Source: Dipteronia dyeriana (Eukaryota; Streptophyta; Magnoliopsida; Sapindales; Sapindaceae). Taken from it: a stretch of DNA of 64,000 nucleotides. The stretch lies in NCBI GenBank assembly GCA_032871835.1, contig CM065299.1:29529074-29593073 (forward strand). Reading direction: 5' to 3'. The position numbers and the translations under genes are program-made. The stretch's first letter is position 1. Each line of letters starts with the position of its first letter. The notes under the pieces are model-generated. The model searched no databases and was not told the origin of the DNA. It saw only the letters and a program-made list of their open reading frames with translations. Below, piece by piece: positions 1 through 11,520 of the stretch.

Positions 1-2267
1 GACGTCCATAAGACGCATTTCAAGTCTTTCTAAGACAACCAAACTTATTAGAAATCGAAACGTAATTGTATCCATTACTGGTGCGTATGTCTCATCAAAA
101 TCAATACCCGGTCTCTGTGAGAAACCTTGTGCTACGAGTAGTGCCTTATATCTCACAACCTCATTTTTCTCATTTCCCATTTGTATCCAACAGTTTTGAC
201 GTATTCAGGCGTCTGGGTTATTGATCCAAATACTTTACGCTTGGCTAATGAATTCAATTTTGTTTGAATTGCTTCTTTACATTTAGGCCAATCAGACCTT
301 TACCTACAATCATCAACACTATAAGGCTCATAATCATCATTTATAATTTCAGTGGCCACTATATATGAAAATATATCATCGATGATTGTTTCCTCACGAT
401 TCCACATTTCTCTTGTATAATTTATAGAAATTTCTTCATTTCTATGTTCTTGAATCTCTTTAGGGATTCCTTCCCCTGTAGGGGTTTCTGTCACTTTAGC
501 GACTTGTGTTCTTTCAGGGACATCTAACTCTTGTGGAGTCGATTTTGAGAAAGTGGATTTATTTATAGTCTCAGGAACATGATCCTGGTAATTTCTTTTT
601 CTTTTTCTTTTTCGAGGAACAATATCTTTCGAACCGAGTGGCCTACCACGCTTCTAGCGTACAGTAGATGATTCTTTTGCTATTATTTGTTTAGATCGTT
701 CTTCTGGAACAATCACCCGTGTTGGTACATTAAAAGCTGGGATGTATGATTTTGTTACCCTAGTAGCATCGGTAAATGCATCTGGTAACTGATTTGATAT
801 TGTTTGAAGATGGACTATTTTACGGACTTCATTCTCACATTGAGATGTGTATAGGTCAAGATGAATTAGACTAGAGACTTTCCAAGAAAGTTCACGTTTC
901 TCTTCAGGAGAAGTTTTTCCTAGTGATGGGAAATTTCCCTCATCAAAATGACAATCTGCAAATCGTGCAGTAAAAATATCACCAGTTAAAGGTTTCAGAT
1001 ATCTAATAATTGATGGTGAATCTAGACCCACATATATTCCCAAACGCCGTTGGTGTCCCATTTTAGTTCTATGCTTAGGTGCAATTGGGACATATACTGC
1101 ACAACCAAAAGTACGCAGATGAGAAATATCTGGTTGATGGCCAAATACAAGTTATACTAGTGAATATTGATGATAAGCAGTGGGACGAAGATGAATTAAT
1201 GCAGCAACATGTAAAATAGCATGTTCCTAAACAGAAATTGGTAATTGCATTCGCAATAATAAAGTTCTTGCAATTACCTGAAGACGCTTGATAAGCGATT
1301 CTGCTAATCCATTCTGAGTATGAACATGTGAAACTGGATGTTCAACATCAATCCCAACTGATCTGCAATATTCATCAAATGTTTTGGAAGTAAATTCACC
1401 AGTATTATCAAGGCGTATTGACTTAATCGGATGATTGGGAAAATGTGTCAGAAGCCTGATAATTTGCGCAAGTAATCTTGCAAAAGCAACATTACGTGTT
1501 GATAATAAACAAATGTGTGACCATCTGATGGATGCATCAACTAGGACTATAAAATATCGGAACGGTCCACTTGGTGGATGAATAGGTCCACATATGTCCC
1601 CTTGAATCCTTTGTAAGAATTATGGGGATTCAAAACCAACCTTAGATTGTGATGGTCTTATTACTAATTTCCCTTGTGAACATGCTGTACATAAATTTTC
1701 ATGGGATAAAAGAATTTGCTGGTTCTTTAATGGATGCCCATAAGAATTTTCAATGATTCTACTCATCATTGTAGATCCTGGATGACCAAGACGATCATGC
1801 CAGAGCATAAATGTTTTTGGGTTTGAGAACTTCTGGTTCATAATTGCATAAACTTCTACACCTCTTATAAGGGTGTAATATAACCTAGATGATAAAGCAT
1901 GTAGCTTTTCCAGAATGAGTTTCTGGCCTAAATTATGGGAAGTAATGCACAGATATTTGATATTCTCATCATTTATGGTTTCTATATGAAATCCATTACA
2001 CCGCATATCCTTGAAACTTAGTAGATTTCTTCTGGATCTACTTGAATATAAAGCATCATTGATACATATTTTAGTATTGTTTGGTAACAATATCATGGCT
2101 CTACCGGAGCCTTCTATCAGATGTGCTGGACCTGATATTGTATTGACATTTGCCTTAAGCAAAGTTAAATTCAGAAAGTATTTTTGATTCCGTAAAATCG
2201 TATGTGTCATTGCACTGTCGGCTAGACATATATCTACTCGTTTAGAGACATATTTGTTGTGCTTCAC
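1..2267 (-). pseudogene. copia pol: protease, integrase, start of reverse transcriptase
   Basis: Protease comes first (DSAMTH at about 2,202-2,219, in the place of the aspartic D-S/T-G motif). The GAG-pre-integrase segment follows (WHDRLGHP and a CxxC near 1,670-1,830). The integrase core shows D in VLVDAS, D in LDNTGEF (about 1,393-1,410) and E in NGLAES. The conserved post-integrase stretch is at 654-1,061 (GHQRRLGIYVGLDS). The beginning of RT is in the last 200 bases (RYKALLVAQGFSQ, DFDETYAPVMD). Stops near 1,230, 1,150, 1,620 and 300-650 break the frame. These enzymes would cut the polyprotein, integrate cDNA and copy RNA in the virus-like particle. The copy is defective but fairly young, since long stretches remain open. 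Confidence 0.9.
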
Positions 2268-2374
2268 AAAGAAAATATCAAATGCATATTAGATGAAGTG
2301 ATCAAAAGTATATATTATATAAAGAATATTTACAGAAGCATTTCACATGATAGTAAAAATATTACAAATAGTAC

Positions 2375-3434
2375 TTAATTGGTATGGATATTTCCATCAC
2401 CAATTGAAGTGGTCACTTTGTCATTTGGATCAACTAGAAAATCAGAAACATTAAACTGGGTAATATTCATAAAATCCGAATCCTCCATAAAGTTGGTTTC
2501 ATGATTCTTTTTCTTTTCTTTCCATTTGATTGATGCTTGATACAACTCAACCAAATGTTTGGGTGTGCAGCATGTACGTGACCAATGATTACGACAGCCA
2601 CATCTGAAACATACACCGTCATCTTTCTTAGGCTTATTTTGGATACTTTTTCCTTTATCCGGCCTAACCTTACTAACATTCTGCTTCTGGGGAATGTTTT
2701 GATTATATCCACCCGGATTAGAATAATCATATACTTTTCTGTGACCCCGACCACGGCCACAACCATGACCACTACCACGGTAAGGACCATGACCATGACC
2801 ACGGCCGCGATTATGTCCCCCAGTAGTATTAGCATTCACTTCTGGGAATGATGTAGAGCCGATCGAGCGTGATTCATGTTTTTTTTATTAAAAGCTCATT
2901 ATTTTTCTCTGCAACCAAGAGACATGATATTAGCTCTGAATATTTTGAAAATCAACGTTCTCGATACTACTGCTGTAATATCATGTTTGAGGTATGGAAT
3001 ATTGTAAATGTTTTTTCCAACATATCATTTTTTGTTACCTCCTGACCACACAATTTCAGCTGTGTAGCAATTTTGAATAAAGCAGAGTTATATTCAGAGA
3101 CTGACCTATAGTCTTGAAAATGTAAATGTTGCCACTGATACTTGGCATTTGGTAACGCAACATCGGGTTGGTTATCAAAATGGTCTTTTAATTCTTACCA
3201 CAGAACTTCCGATTCCGTGACAGTAAGGTACTGGACTTTTAGATCTTCATGTAAATGGCGACGGATAATGATCATAGTAGTGGACTTCTCTTGTTCCGCT
3301 GCCTCAGCCCCTTCTTCAATGGTGTAATACAAACCTTCTGATTTTAACAATAATTTGACGTCAATTACCTAGGACATGTAGTTGTCCCCAGATACTTCCA
3401 GGGCAGCAAACTTCAGGCTTGCAAGTTTTGACAT
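2375..3434 (-). pseudogene. copia gag with CCHC zinc knuckle
   Basis: Read on the minus strand, the likely start is the ATG at 3,432-3,434 (MSKLASLKFAALEVSGDNY), typical of copia gag N-termini. Internal stops near 3,370 and 3,197 and in the 2,940-2,980 region break it. The C-terminal part at 2,375-2,839 is open and holds a Gly/Arg/His-rich stretch followed by a perfect CX2CX4HX4C zinc knuckle (CFRCGCRNHWSRTC, about 2,570-2,614), which in active elements packages the RNA. Gag and pol are in separate frames across 2,268-2,374. Identity is secure; function is lost. Confidence 0.85.
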
Positions 3435-3724
3435 TTTTTTTGTAGCTCTTGGTTATCTGAAAATCACAATCGGAGTCAAAACTTGTAGTCTGATAAAAAT
3501 CCGATGAATTTAAATTTTTAGATATATAAAGAAATATTCGTGAGTAAATAAATCCAAAAGTTTCATGTTCCAGTAATGATAAATAAATCCATAAACTTCA
3601 GGTTTTTAGATAAGTGACCAAACTGTTTAAATAAAAATGACATAAAAGTAAATAAATTGCGAGAAATTAAATTACGTAAATTAAATAAAATGCGAGAAAC
3701 GAAATCCAAAAATACAGGTTCTGG

Positions 3725-3955
3725 TATTGATAAATAAAAATCTAGAAGCTTCAGGTTCTAATAATAATAAATTCAGAAGCTTCAGGTTCTGAAAATAAAT
3801 TTAGGAACTTCAGATTCTGAAAATAAATTTAGGAACTTCAGATTCTAGATGGTAATAAATTCAGAAGCTCCAGGTTTTGGAAATAAATTTAGAAACTTTA
3901 GGTTCTAATGAAAATAAAATTTAAAAACTTCAGGTTCTGAAATCGTGTTGATAAC
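3725..3955 (-). repeat. tandem repeats in the copia 5' leader
   Basis: About eight imperfect units of roughly 28-33 bp carry the plus-strand words TTCAGGTTCTGAAAATAAATT and AGAAGCTTCAGGTTCT. They lie between the LTR and the gag start, so they belong to the untranslated leader of the minus-strand element. Related words (AAAAGTTTCATGTTCCAG) recur down to about 3,540, suggesting a more decayed extension. Confidence 0.75.
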
Positions 3956-4120
3956 GTGTTATAAATTAAAAAAATAATAGATAAAGAAATAAGTATTATT
4001 AATAATAATATATAAAATCATAAAATAAACAAAGCAAAAAGAGAAGAGAAATCGAGATTTACATTTCAGTGAAAAAGATTTGTATTGATTTCTAGTGTCT
4101 TTAATATTACAATGAGTGGC

Positions 4121-4131
4121 CTTTTATAGGT
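4121..4131 (-). promoter_or_regulatory. TATA box of the left copia LTR
   Basis: Minus strand CCTATAAAAGG is followed downstream by a C/A-rich start region (about 4,060-4,100). This is the usual arrangement of an LTR promoter at the U3/R junction. Confidence 0.6.
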
Positions 4132-4138
4132 AAAAGGT

Positions 4139-4575
4139 GGGGGGGGGGGGGGGGGGGGGCGGTGTTATTGCAATTTCCACATACATGCTTTGTTGTCTCC
4201 GTATAAACTTGACATCTTGCTTTCAAATTGACATGTGTGGGGGGGGGGGGGGGGGGGCGGCGGCGGCGGTGTTATTGCAATTTCCACATACATGCTTTGT
4301 TGTCTCCGTATAAACTTGACATCTTGCTTTCAAATTGACATGTGTATTTACATGTGTCAGGGGCGAACAAGGAAATAAATTTACACATACATGCTTTGTT
4401 GTCTCTATATAAACTTGACATCTTACTTTCAAATTGACATGTGTATTTACATGTGTCAGGGGCGAACAAGGAAATAAATTTACACATACATGCTTTGTTG
4501 TCTCTATATAAACTTGACATCTTGCTTTCAAATTGACATGTGTATTTACATGTATCAGGGGCGAACAAGGAAATA
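4139..4575. repeat. four-copy tandem repeat interrupted by two G runs
   Basis: Copies start at about 4,181, 4,288, 4,387 and 4,486, giving spacings of 107, 99 and 99 bp. Each holds ACATGCTTTGTTGTCTC and TTCAAATTGACATGTGT. The first two are cut by runs of about 20 G (near 4,139-4,159 and 4,239-4,257), the second run followed by CGG repeats. The small open frames across this block are repeat artefacts. Confidence 0.9.
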
Positions 4576-4620
4576 AAGTTTTAAAATAAAATATTAATAT
4601 ATATGAAATATTATCAGATA

Positions 4621-5226
4621 TACTGCATGTCGGTATGAAGAATCAATGAATGTGGCAATTGCCTATGGCCTCACCTAGTTAACTTAAAATTTAGGCCTCG
4701 TTTTGTTAAATTTTCTACATTGTAAGCTTCATTTATTAGGATCTCTTCTCTATCTTAATTAAATATTTTTACTATAATTTAAAAAGTTCAATTTCTATAC
4801 CTTTATCATGTTGAAGTCACCGAATTGACTGCTTAGAAAATTACGATCCATGCACCACATTTTTCACCGAAATTGTTGTCCCTACTGTTGTCACTACCAA
4901 TGTCCTTCACATAGCACTTTTGACAGCTTGATTCTCTGAAATTGGACCAATGTGGGAACCGGTGTCCAATTCCACAACGTTACCCACATCGGTTTTCACA
5001 AAACTTTGTTTCCCATTTCTTCAAGGTTTTCATGCCTCTCTCAAATACAATCTCATACTTCCAAACGTTTCCCACGTCTCTAAAAAGTCTCCGTATTGGT
5101 TGAATCCCGCTTGATAATCATTGGAAATTCGAGCCATATCCAACAAGACGCACATAAAGAAAATGTCTCAAGATATCTCACAACTACTCAGTTAACACTA
5201 TTAAAAGAGAAAATAAAGCTAAGAAG
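4621..5226. other. no gene seen; possible decayed 5' part of the PAP pseudogene
   Basis: AT-rich DNA with one imperfect inverted repeat (ACCAATGTGGG near 4,947; CCCACATCGGT near 4,983). A short stretch near 5,096-5,130 reads IIIGNSS in the frame and order expected for the PAP metal motif GNHE, but it is too decayed to claim firmly. Confidence 0.5.
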
Positions 5227-5284
5227 TCCTTCCAACCCAACCTTTTATGATTCTTTTATGATGGTAATGATTCAGGTGGTGTTA

Positions 5285-5851
5285 TGATGTAGGATAAAGA
5301 TGAAGGAACCGCGACCCATGTTGAACAATTTCTTTATTTTCTTATTTTGTTAATTTGGGTATTTTCTTATTTAGTAAGTTTATTTATTTTAGTTTGATTA
5401 GGAACTAAATTTAGGTTTTGGAAATAAATCAAACTTACCTTTTGGGTAAGATTTGATCTTTGTTTTCCAGTCAAGTTAGGAGTCATGAATCTTAGAAGAT
5501 TCTAATTAGTTTTAATCTTTTCTTGTTTTAGTCTTTTTTTAAGGAATGTTGTATTCGAGTCGTATTAGGATTATTTTATTATAAATAGTCTTATTATTTT
5601 CAATTATTGTAACTTTTAACCTTTGATTGATTTTAATAAAATTGTTCATTTGGAACATTTATCTGTTGTGGATTAGACATGCTCTTTGAGGATTCGAGAG
5701 CACCATTTTCTAACGAAGATTAGGGAATAATGGCCCCTGCATGACGGTTCATGCTTGGGTAACTACCGGTCGCTGCGTCAAGGTTTGTCTGAGTGTGCCT
5801 CAGGGTTCGACAAAGTGATCATTCTTATTTTCACCATATCCCGCTGCGTCA
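5285..5851 (+). repeat. 5' LTR of the TR-GAG-like element
   Basis: 567 bp, nearly identical to 7,294-7,851. It contains an AT-rich promoter-like stretch (TTATTATAAATAGTC near 5,577) and ends in CGCTGCGTCA. Confidence 0.93.
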
Positions 5852-5870
5852 ATTGGTATCATAGCACAGA
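5852..5870 (+). promoter_or_regulatory. primer-binding site of the TR-GAG-like element
   Basis: ATTGGTATCATAGCAC directly follows the LTR end. It differs by little from TGGTATCAGAGC, complementary to the 3' end of plant initiator Met-tRNA. Confidence 0.7.
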
Positions 5871-6257
5871 GTCTACCTCTGTGCTAGGCTCAGCATCCAC
5901 GGATCACAACTAACTACCTTCCTAAACACCATATACTCATCTTCCATATCCATCTTCCATATCCCCCATAAAAAAAAAGAGAAACGAAATTGAAAAAAAA
6001 AAAGAATGAGAGTGTTTGTGTGATAGTTCCGATAATTGACAATCAACCTCAGAGACAGCAGAAATTGTGGATCGGCCCAACACTGTTACAATTTGCAGAT
6101 CAACCTCAACAGTGCCAGAAATTTCAGATCAGTCTCACGAGTTCAGATATTTTAGATTGCGTCCACCATCACACACATCTGAAGCCGCGAGTGAATTAAT
6201 TTTTCGTAAGCAGTTCTCAGGGTTCAAATTTTGGTACGTTTTTTTTTCGGACTCTGA

Positions 6258-7160
6258 TTTTGGTTCTCAATAGGTTTCAATGGTTCTCTTGGTTCCAATA
6301 ATTATTTTTCGAGCTATAATGATTATCAACCAAGACTTCGACTTTTTTCTGGACATATGAAAACTGAAGAATTTATTAATTGGATGAAAGAAGTTGAAGA
6401 ATATTTTGCATATCAGAAAACTGAAGAAAGTCTGAAAGTTTTACTTGAAGAAATTTATTTGAAAAACGATGCATTAATTTGGTGGGAAGACTTTCAAAAG
6501 GATCGGAAAAGATTTGGAATAGATAGGATCCAATCATGGCCTATGATGAAACATGTAATGCGGGAGGAATATCTTCCAAGTGATTATTTTGAAGATTTTT
6601 GTCATGTAAAAGATACGGTTGAAGATATTTCGTATGAAGTGAAAATTGTCGAAGTAATTAAAGATGAGCCTTGGATTTTAGAAGTTGAAGAATGCGATCC
6701 AACCATTGATATTGATTGCACTTTAGATGTGGTTGAAGCAAAACTGGAAGCTAAATCAATTTCTATTGATAAAGTTTCCAAGGGTGATAACTTATTTGAA
6801 AATCCACACAATTTTTATTAGAGTAATTTGAAGATTATTTTTCTTGATTTGGATTTTGAAGATCCAACATTGTTCTTGCCATTTGAAGTATATTTGTTCA
6901 AGCCAGTGATTGACAAGATGGTACATTTGAAGTATTATCCACTCAAACAAAACCCTACCAAACTCGATGACGAGTTTATTTTAAGAGAAGGAGAATACTA
7001 TGTGGGATGGGAAGAGCTACCAATAAGAAATCGCTATTGTCCAAACCTCTACAGGTGTCCAACGGTCCAAGCCACAACCAATAGGCATCGCCAGTGGCAA
7101 ATAGCTTGGACATCTTCTGTATTTCGTTGGACGATTATTGTGGTGCTGTTGTGGATTTAG
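6258..7160 (+). pseudogene. gypsy-type Gag of the non-autonomous element
   Basis: One frame stays open from about 6,258 to 7,160 apart from a single TAG at 6,819-6,821. Before the first ATG (6,357) it already reads PRLRLFSGH, so the true protein may start further upstream or have lost its start. From 6,357: EEFINWMKEVEEYFAY, then ALIWWEDF, RIQSWPMMKHVMREEYLPSDYF. This is the capsid-domain pattern of plant gypsy Gag (retrotrans_gag family: W..VE.yF, WW, W..mK..m...f.p..y). No zinc knuckle, protease or RT follows. The product would assemble or enter virus-like particles; that role is inferred from the family. Confidence 0.75.
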
Positions 7161-7293
7161 GATGAACTACAAAGAGATTTTTCGGTTGGCATTTACCACT
7201 CCCACAAGACAAATATGGGTTCTTCTTTGTTTACCTGTCTTTCCGCTTGTTTCAACTGAACTCGATGACAAGTTCTTTTTAAGAATGGGTGAC

Positions 7294-7851
7294 TGATGTA
7301 GGAAAAAGATGAAGGAACCGCGGCCCATGTCGAACAATTTCTTTATTTTCTTATTTTGTTAATTTGGGTCTTTTCTTGTTTAGTAAGTTTATTTATTTTA
7401 GTTTGATTATGAATTAAATTTAGGTTTTGGAAATAAATCAAACTTACCTTTTGGGTAATATTTGATCTTTGTTTTCCAATCAAGTTAGGAGTCATGAGTC
7501 TTAGAAGATTCTGATTAGTTTAATCTTTTCTTGTTTTGTCTTTTTTTTAAGGAATGTCGTATTCGAGTCGTATTAGGATTAGTTTATTATAAATAGTCTT
7601 ATTATATTCAATTATTGTAACTTTTAACCTTTGATTGATTTTAATAAAATTGTTCCTTTGGAACATTTATCTGTCGTGGATTTGACATGCTCTTTGAGGA
7701 TTCGAGAGCACCATTTTCTAATGAAGATTAGGGAATGATGACCTATGCATGGCGGTTCTAACTACCCGGTCGCTACGTCAAGGTTCGTCTGAGTGTGCCT
7801 CAGGGTTCGACAAAGTGATCATTCTTATTTTCACCATATCTCGCTGCGTCA
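7294..7851 (+). repeat. 3' LTR of the TR-GAG-like element
   Basis: 558 bp, direct repeat of 5,285-5,851 with scattered substitutions and small indels. It is followed by the TSD TGTTA and the rest of the copia LTR. Confidence 0.93.
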
Positions 7852-8479
7852 TGTTAGCATATTTGGGTATGAGTTGGAGACCCATTATACACCTAAGTGG
7901 GTCAATATCACAAGCAATACATGGAGAGCCCAAAATCCATGTACATAAAGCCTAAGCATGAGCACATGAACCAATAAATGCATGAGCAGTTTTATAACAA
8001 TCAACTATTAGTTTTAGAAACTGATATACATATATATACACACAAGGTGATACACAACATGACGTGAATATGTGTGTGTGGTTGCATCTATGTATGCATG
8101 GAAACATATTGTGTGTGTGCATGGAAGTCTTGCATGTGTGTGAAGTGCAATGCAAAGGCATTGTGTGTATAAGTTGCCAAGATAGAATGTGCGCTAGAGA
8201 GAGAATCATTAACGTATGTTAGGCAAAACTGCATGTTTGCATGAGTTTATACAGAGTGATAAACACAAAGTGATGTGGAGAAAATCATGAGAGATTTTTC
8301 TCCCATCCTAGATCAAGATGGGCAAATTGTATTGTGATCAGAGGGGACTTTCTGATCGCGTGATTGTTCTCCGACCGGTGGTACAATCCCAGGTGTTCGA
8401 TCCTGCTTCTGTTGGAATTTTTTTTTTGTTGGTGAGCGGTAATCCGAATTCGTTTTGTTTATATCGAATTTCACTTTCA
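7852..8479 (+). repeat. 5' LTR of the copia element (main part)
   Basis: Starts TGTTAGCATATT and ends TTTCACTTTCA; aligned end to end with 15,383-16,043. It contains a GTGTGTG-rich stretch and the conserved word GATCAGAGGGGACTTTC. The minus-strand open frames here are repeat artefacts. Confidence 0.92.
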
Positions 8480-11400
8480 TTAGTATTAGAGCAAGTTTGA
8501 GAGTGTATTCTAGCAATATATGCAATGTTAGAATGTTTATTTTTGTTTGTAGAACAACAAATGAACTCTAATGGCATTACACATATACAAGTGTTTAATT
8601 TCATTTTTCTAGAATATTTGTATGCATATATTTTGAAGAATTAAATATGAAACCCGTGACTGTTATGGGGTTCGAAACTCATTATCAATTTTTTTTTATT
8701 TCTCTACAATTATGATACCATTAGATAGATCCTTCCGAGAGGTTTTCAATGATAGGTCATTTGCATAATTTGGATTAGAAACGAAGGAGAAAAACGATTT
8801 TGAAATTTTCTGTAGAAGATTAAATTCTAGAAACTTGTTTGAGGTTGAATGTGGGTGAAGAACATGAAGAACATGTTCCATGTGCCTATGAGCAGAGATT
8901 GCACTTCACCCCTAAAACAAAAATCGTTTTTAAGGGCATAAATGAAATTAAAATTAAATTTGGAGTCGGATGGTGGTGGTCTTGTGATCGGGAAAGTCAG
9001 GGAAAACGACGCGTGCGTCTCACTCTCCTGGTGCGAGTAGGCGTCGGGCATAGCAGGTATGCATGGTTTTGCTGTTGATACATGTACACACCAGAAGGAG
9101 ACACGTGGCTTTGTTGTGTCATTTGTGACACGTGGCCTATTCTCTGCCCGACATATGGCGTCGATGTGTTTGAGAAAGAAACAGTTGACGGTTTCTGACA
9201 TCGGGGAAGTTTCTGACGACTGGTCCTATTTCAAGCGACTGTTTTCGGTGAGTGTCAGTTATCGGATCAGTTGCTAGTGCCACGTCATCACGTTGCTGTT
9301 TTACTGATGGAATCAGTTTTCGATTCTGGTACCAGTCTTCGGCCGGCATGCATTCCGGCTACTTTTTCGGTGCCGATTATTTTTTCGACAAAATTTTTGG
9401 CATCCAATCAGTGGTTTTCTAGAGGTAAAATGCGGTTTTTCGGGCCACAATAAGCTTTTTTCGGTGACCGATGACGGGTTTTCCGGCAAAATTAATTCAA
9501 AAAAATAATTATTTGATTTTATTTAATTTTTTTTTATTGAATAATTCTACTGATTTGTTTCGCTCCAATGGGAGTTGAATTAATACCTTACAAATCCCGG
9601 ATGAGATTTTTTTAGAGACAGATTCTAGCATGGATTCCAATGACGGTTTTCGGTGCGGTTTTCTGTGACAATTCTTGATGTGGATTTCAATGACAATTTC
9701 CTGTATGATTTTCAATGACAGTTTTTTGCACGGTTTCCTATGACGGTCTGTAATGCGGTTTCCGATAACAGTTTCCGATGTGGATTCCAATGACAGTTTC
9801 CGATGGTATTTTTTGTTCACAGTGGAATTTTCAAACAGAAATTTTGGCATTGTTTTCTAACAACATAGATTTTTTTTGTGAAAATTTGGCCACCGAAATT
9901 TAGCTTCAGCAAGAGCTATTTATATTGAAAAGCCTTCGTTTATAATTCTCCATCTAGTTAATTATGCAATCAGGAAAAATAAATTTTATTAGAATGTACA
10001 TTAGAAATGTACAAGATTATTAAAAGATAAAATTTTCTAAATGACTTAGAATTTGTTTTAGATTAAATTTGTATTATCTCATATGTCTAAATGGAGAAGA
10101 TTTCATAAATCTTATTAATGACTTATAGCTGCAATGACTCATGCTTTTATGTGGAGAGATGCATTTGGTAGTCTTTTAATAAAATTTCCCGAAGAGTTAA
10201 TAGATCTATAAGGTTGAAAAAGCTAGAGTAAGGTACCACGATGTATTTTGGTTATATAGCGTGTGAACTAGAAATCGTTGAGGAGTGTTACATTCTTGGG
10301 AATGTGAGGTGATCTACTACATCCTCAATGAATATTCATAGTGCTAGGCATATGAGTTATTGCACAGGCGAAAGAGGACCAAGTTTTGAGAAAATGGCAA
10401 TTAGATGAGTTGTGAAGACTTATAGTGTCTTTCTCAGTGGTGATTGATATGAATATGAAACGCATAGAATGAATAGCATGTAAAGTCCCATATTTTAGAA
10501 AATATTGTTGTTTTAATAAACCATTCTATAGTAAATAATTTTGGTATATTTACTTTGTAGTAAAAATGGTTTGACCCATACAATATTTTTGTTGGGACTT
10601 GAGCATTGTATTCTTCTGTTATTTATATGATCACTTGTGGAATTCTAAATTGTTGAGTACAATATTAGAATTAGAATTTTACGTAATGTACTGAATTTAT
10701 GATGATTAAATTTTTGGAAACGGATGGCAATTAGACGTTTTGATGACTTTTTCATTATGTTCCTTAAATTGTTTCATCATTTGTTCGGTTTGTGTTTGCA
10801 GCAAAATTAAATGTGTGTACTATTGGAAGTTAATATGCTTGCATAGTAGATTGTATGTCTCTACATAGATTAGCAAAAAAATATAGATTATATATCTATA
10901 ATATTATGGCCAATTTGATAGAGATAAACTAAATCTTGTAATCTAGGGAATAAAGAGACAATAAGGTTTAGTGTATTTTAAGAGTAGAAAGCTCTTACGA
11001 CTAAATAATGAATCATGATTGAACATCGGCATAGTACTTATTTGCTCGACATACAAGATGTGAAGGATTATCAAGCTAGAAGTTAAATTACTCACATTAT
11101 GTTACAGAGTAACTTAAATAGTAGCCTTACATGTGTGTTTTATAAGTACAATCGGATTTAATTAAAGGTTTTACCTTTCAGAGTTTGGCTTGAAGGGCAA
11201 TTTTAGTAGTACTTTGAGTACTAAAATTTTAGTAAGTACAATATCAAGTTTTGAGTACTTAAAAGAAGCGCCAAAATTAGTGGCAGCCTCTAATAAGGGT
11301 ATAAAACATGATACACCGACTAAACAATCCGATCTCTTCTGGTAGTTGGAATATATAAAATTTATATGATATGTATCGATCGCGTCATTTTAGCAGTAGA

Positions 11401-11520
11401 AGATAAGCATTTAGAGGCGGTTTAGGCTTCTACCCAATTTTATATGAACAATTCCAGCTTGTACAAAATTTTCATTTTTGCACATATTAGTGGAAATAGA
11501 TATTTCTAAAAGGGGAAGAG
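8480..11520 (+). other. decayed leader/gag region of the copia element
   Basis: No convincing gag protein can be read. The stretch 9,000-9,480 is richer in G+C than its surroundings. A block of degenerate direct repeats is at 9,610-9,810. Short open frames on both strands here show no family motif. Confidence 0.5.
9610..9810. repeat. degenerate tandem repeat in the copia interior
   Basis: About eight units of 20-28 bp share words such as TTTCCGATGTGGATTCCAATGACAG shortened to various degrees (TTCCAATGAC, CCTATGAC, TCAATGACA). The minus-strand reading gives a repetitive peptide, a by-product of the repeat. Confidence 0.7.

Larger units (their letters stand above)
1..4620 (-). mobile_element. 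Ty1/copia retrotransposon, truncated by the window edge
   Basis: A minus-strand copia element is read from about 4,620 down to 1: LTR, leader, gag with a zinc knuckle, protease, integrase and the start of reverse transcriptase. RT continues off the left edge, so the 3' LTR and left TSD are outside the window. The order gag-PR-INT-RT is the copia order. Several in-frame stops make it non-coding as it stands. The right boundary of the LTR is only approximate, because no second LTR is available for comparison. Confidence 0.9.
3957..4620 (-). repeat. 5' LTR of the left copia element (boundaries approximate)
   Basis: Placed by context: it lies upstream of the gag leader, contains a TATA box on the element strand, and stops just before a primer-binding-like sequence (minus strand CGTTATCAACACGA, about 3,946-3,960). 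The U3 part contains the approximately 99-107 bp tandem repeats and G runs listed separately. The outer end cannot be fixed without the partner LTR. Confidence 0.6.
5285..7851 (+). mobile_element. gag-only non-autonomous LTR retrotransposon (TR-GAG-like), TSD TGTTA
   Basis: LTRs at 5,285-5,851 and 7,294-7,851 begin TGATGTAGG and end GCTGCGTCA. The TSD TGTTA at 5,280-5,284 and 7,852-7,856 falls in the first bases of the surrounding copia LTR. The sequence next to the left LTR (ATTGGTATCATAGC) resembles the initiator-Met tRNA primer site. The internal region is only about 1.4 kb and encodes a gypsy-type Gag but no pol. It must depend on a partner element for replication. The LTRs are very similar, so the insertion is younger than its copia host. 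Confidence 0.93.

Noticed and set aside
2467..2851. Frames of about 90-120 codons overlapping the copia gag
   Set aside because: Shadow frames of the Gly/Arg/His-rich Gag segment.
4223..4568. Minus-strand repetitive proteins of about 100 codons
   Set aside because: Products of the 99-bp tandem repeat (a multiple of three), which keeps a frame open by chance.
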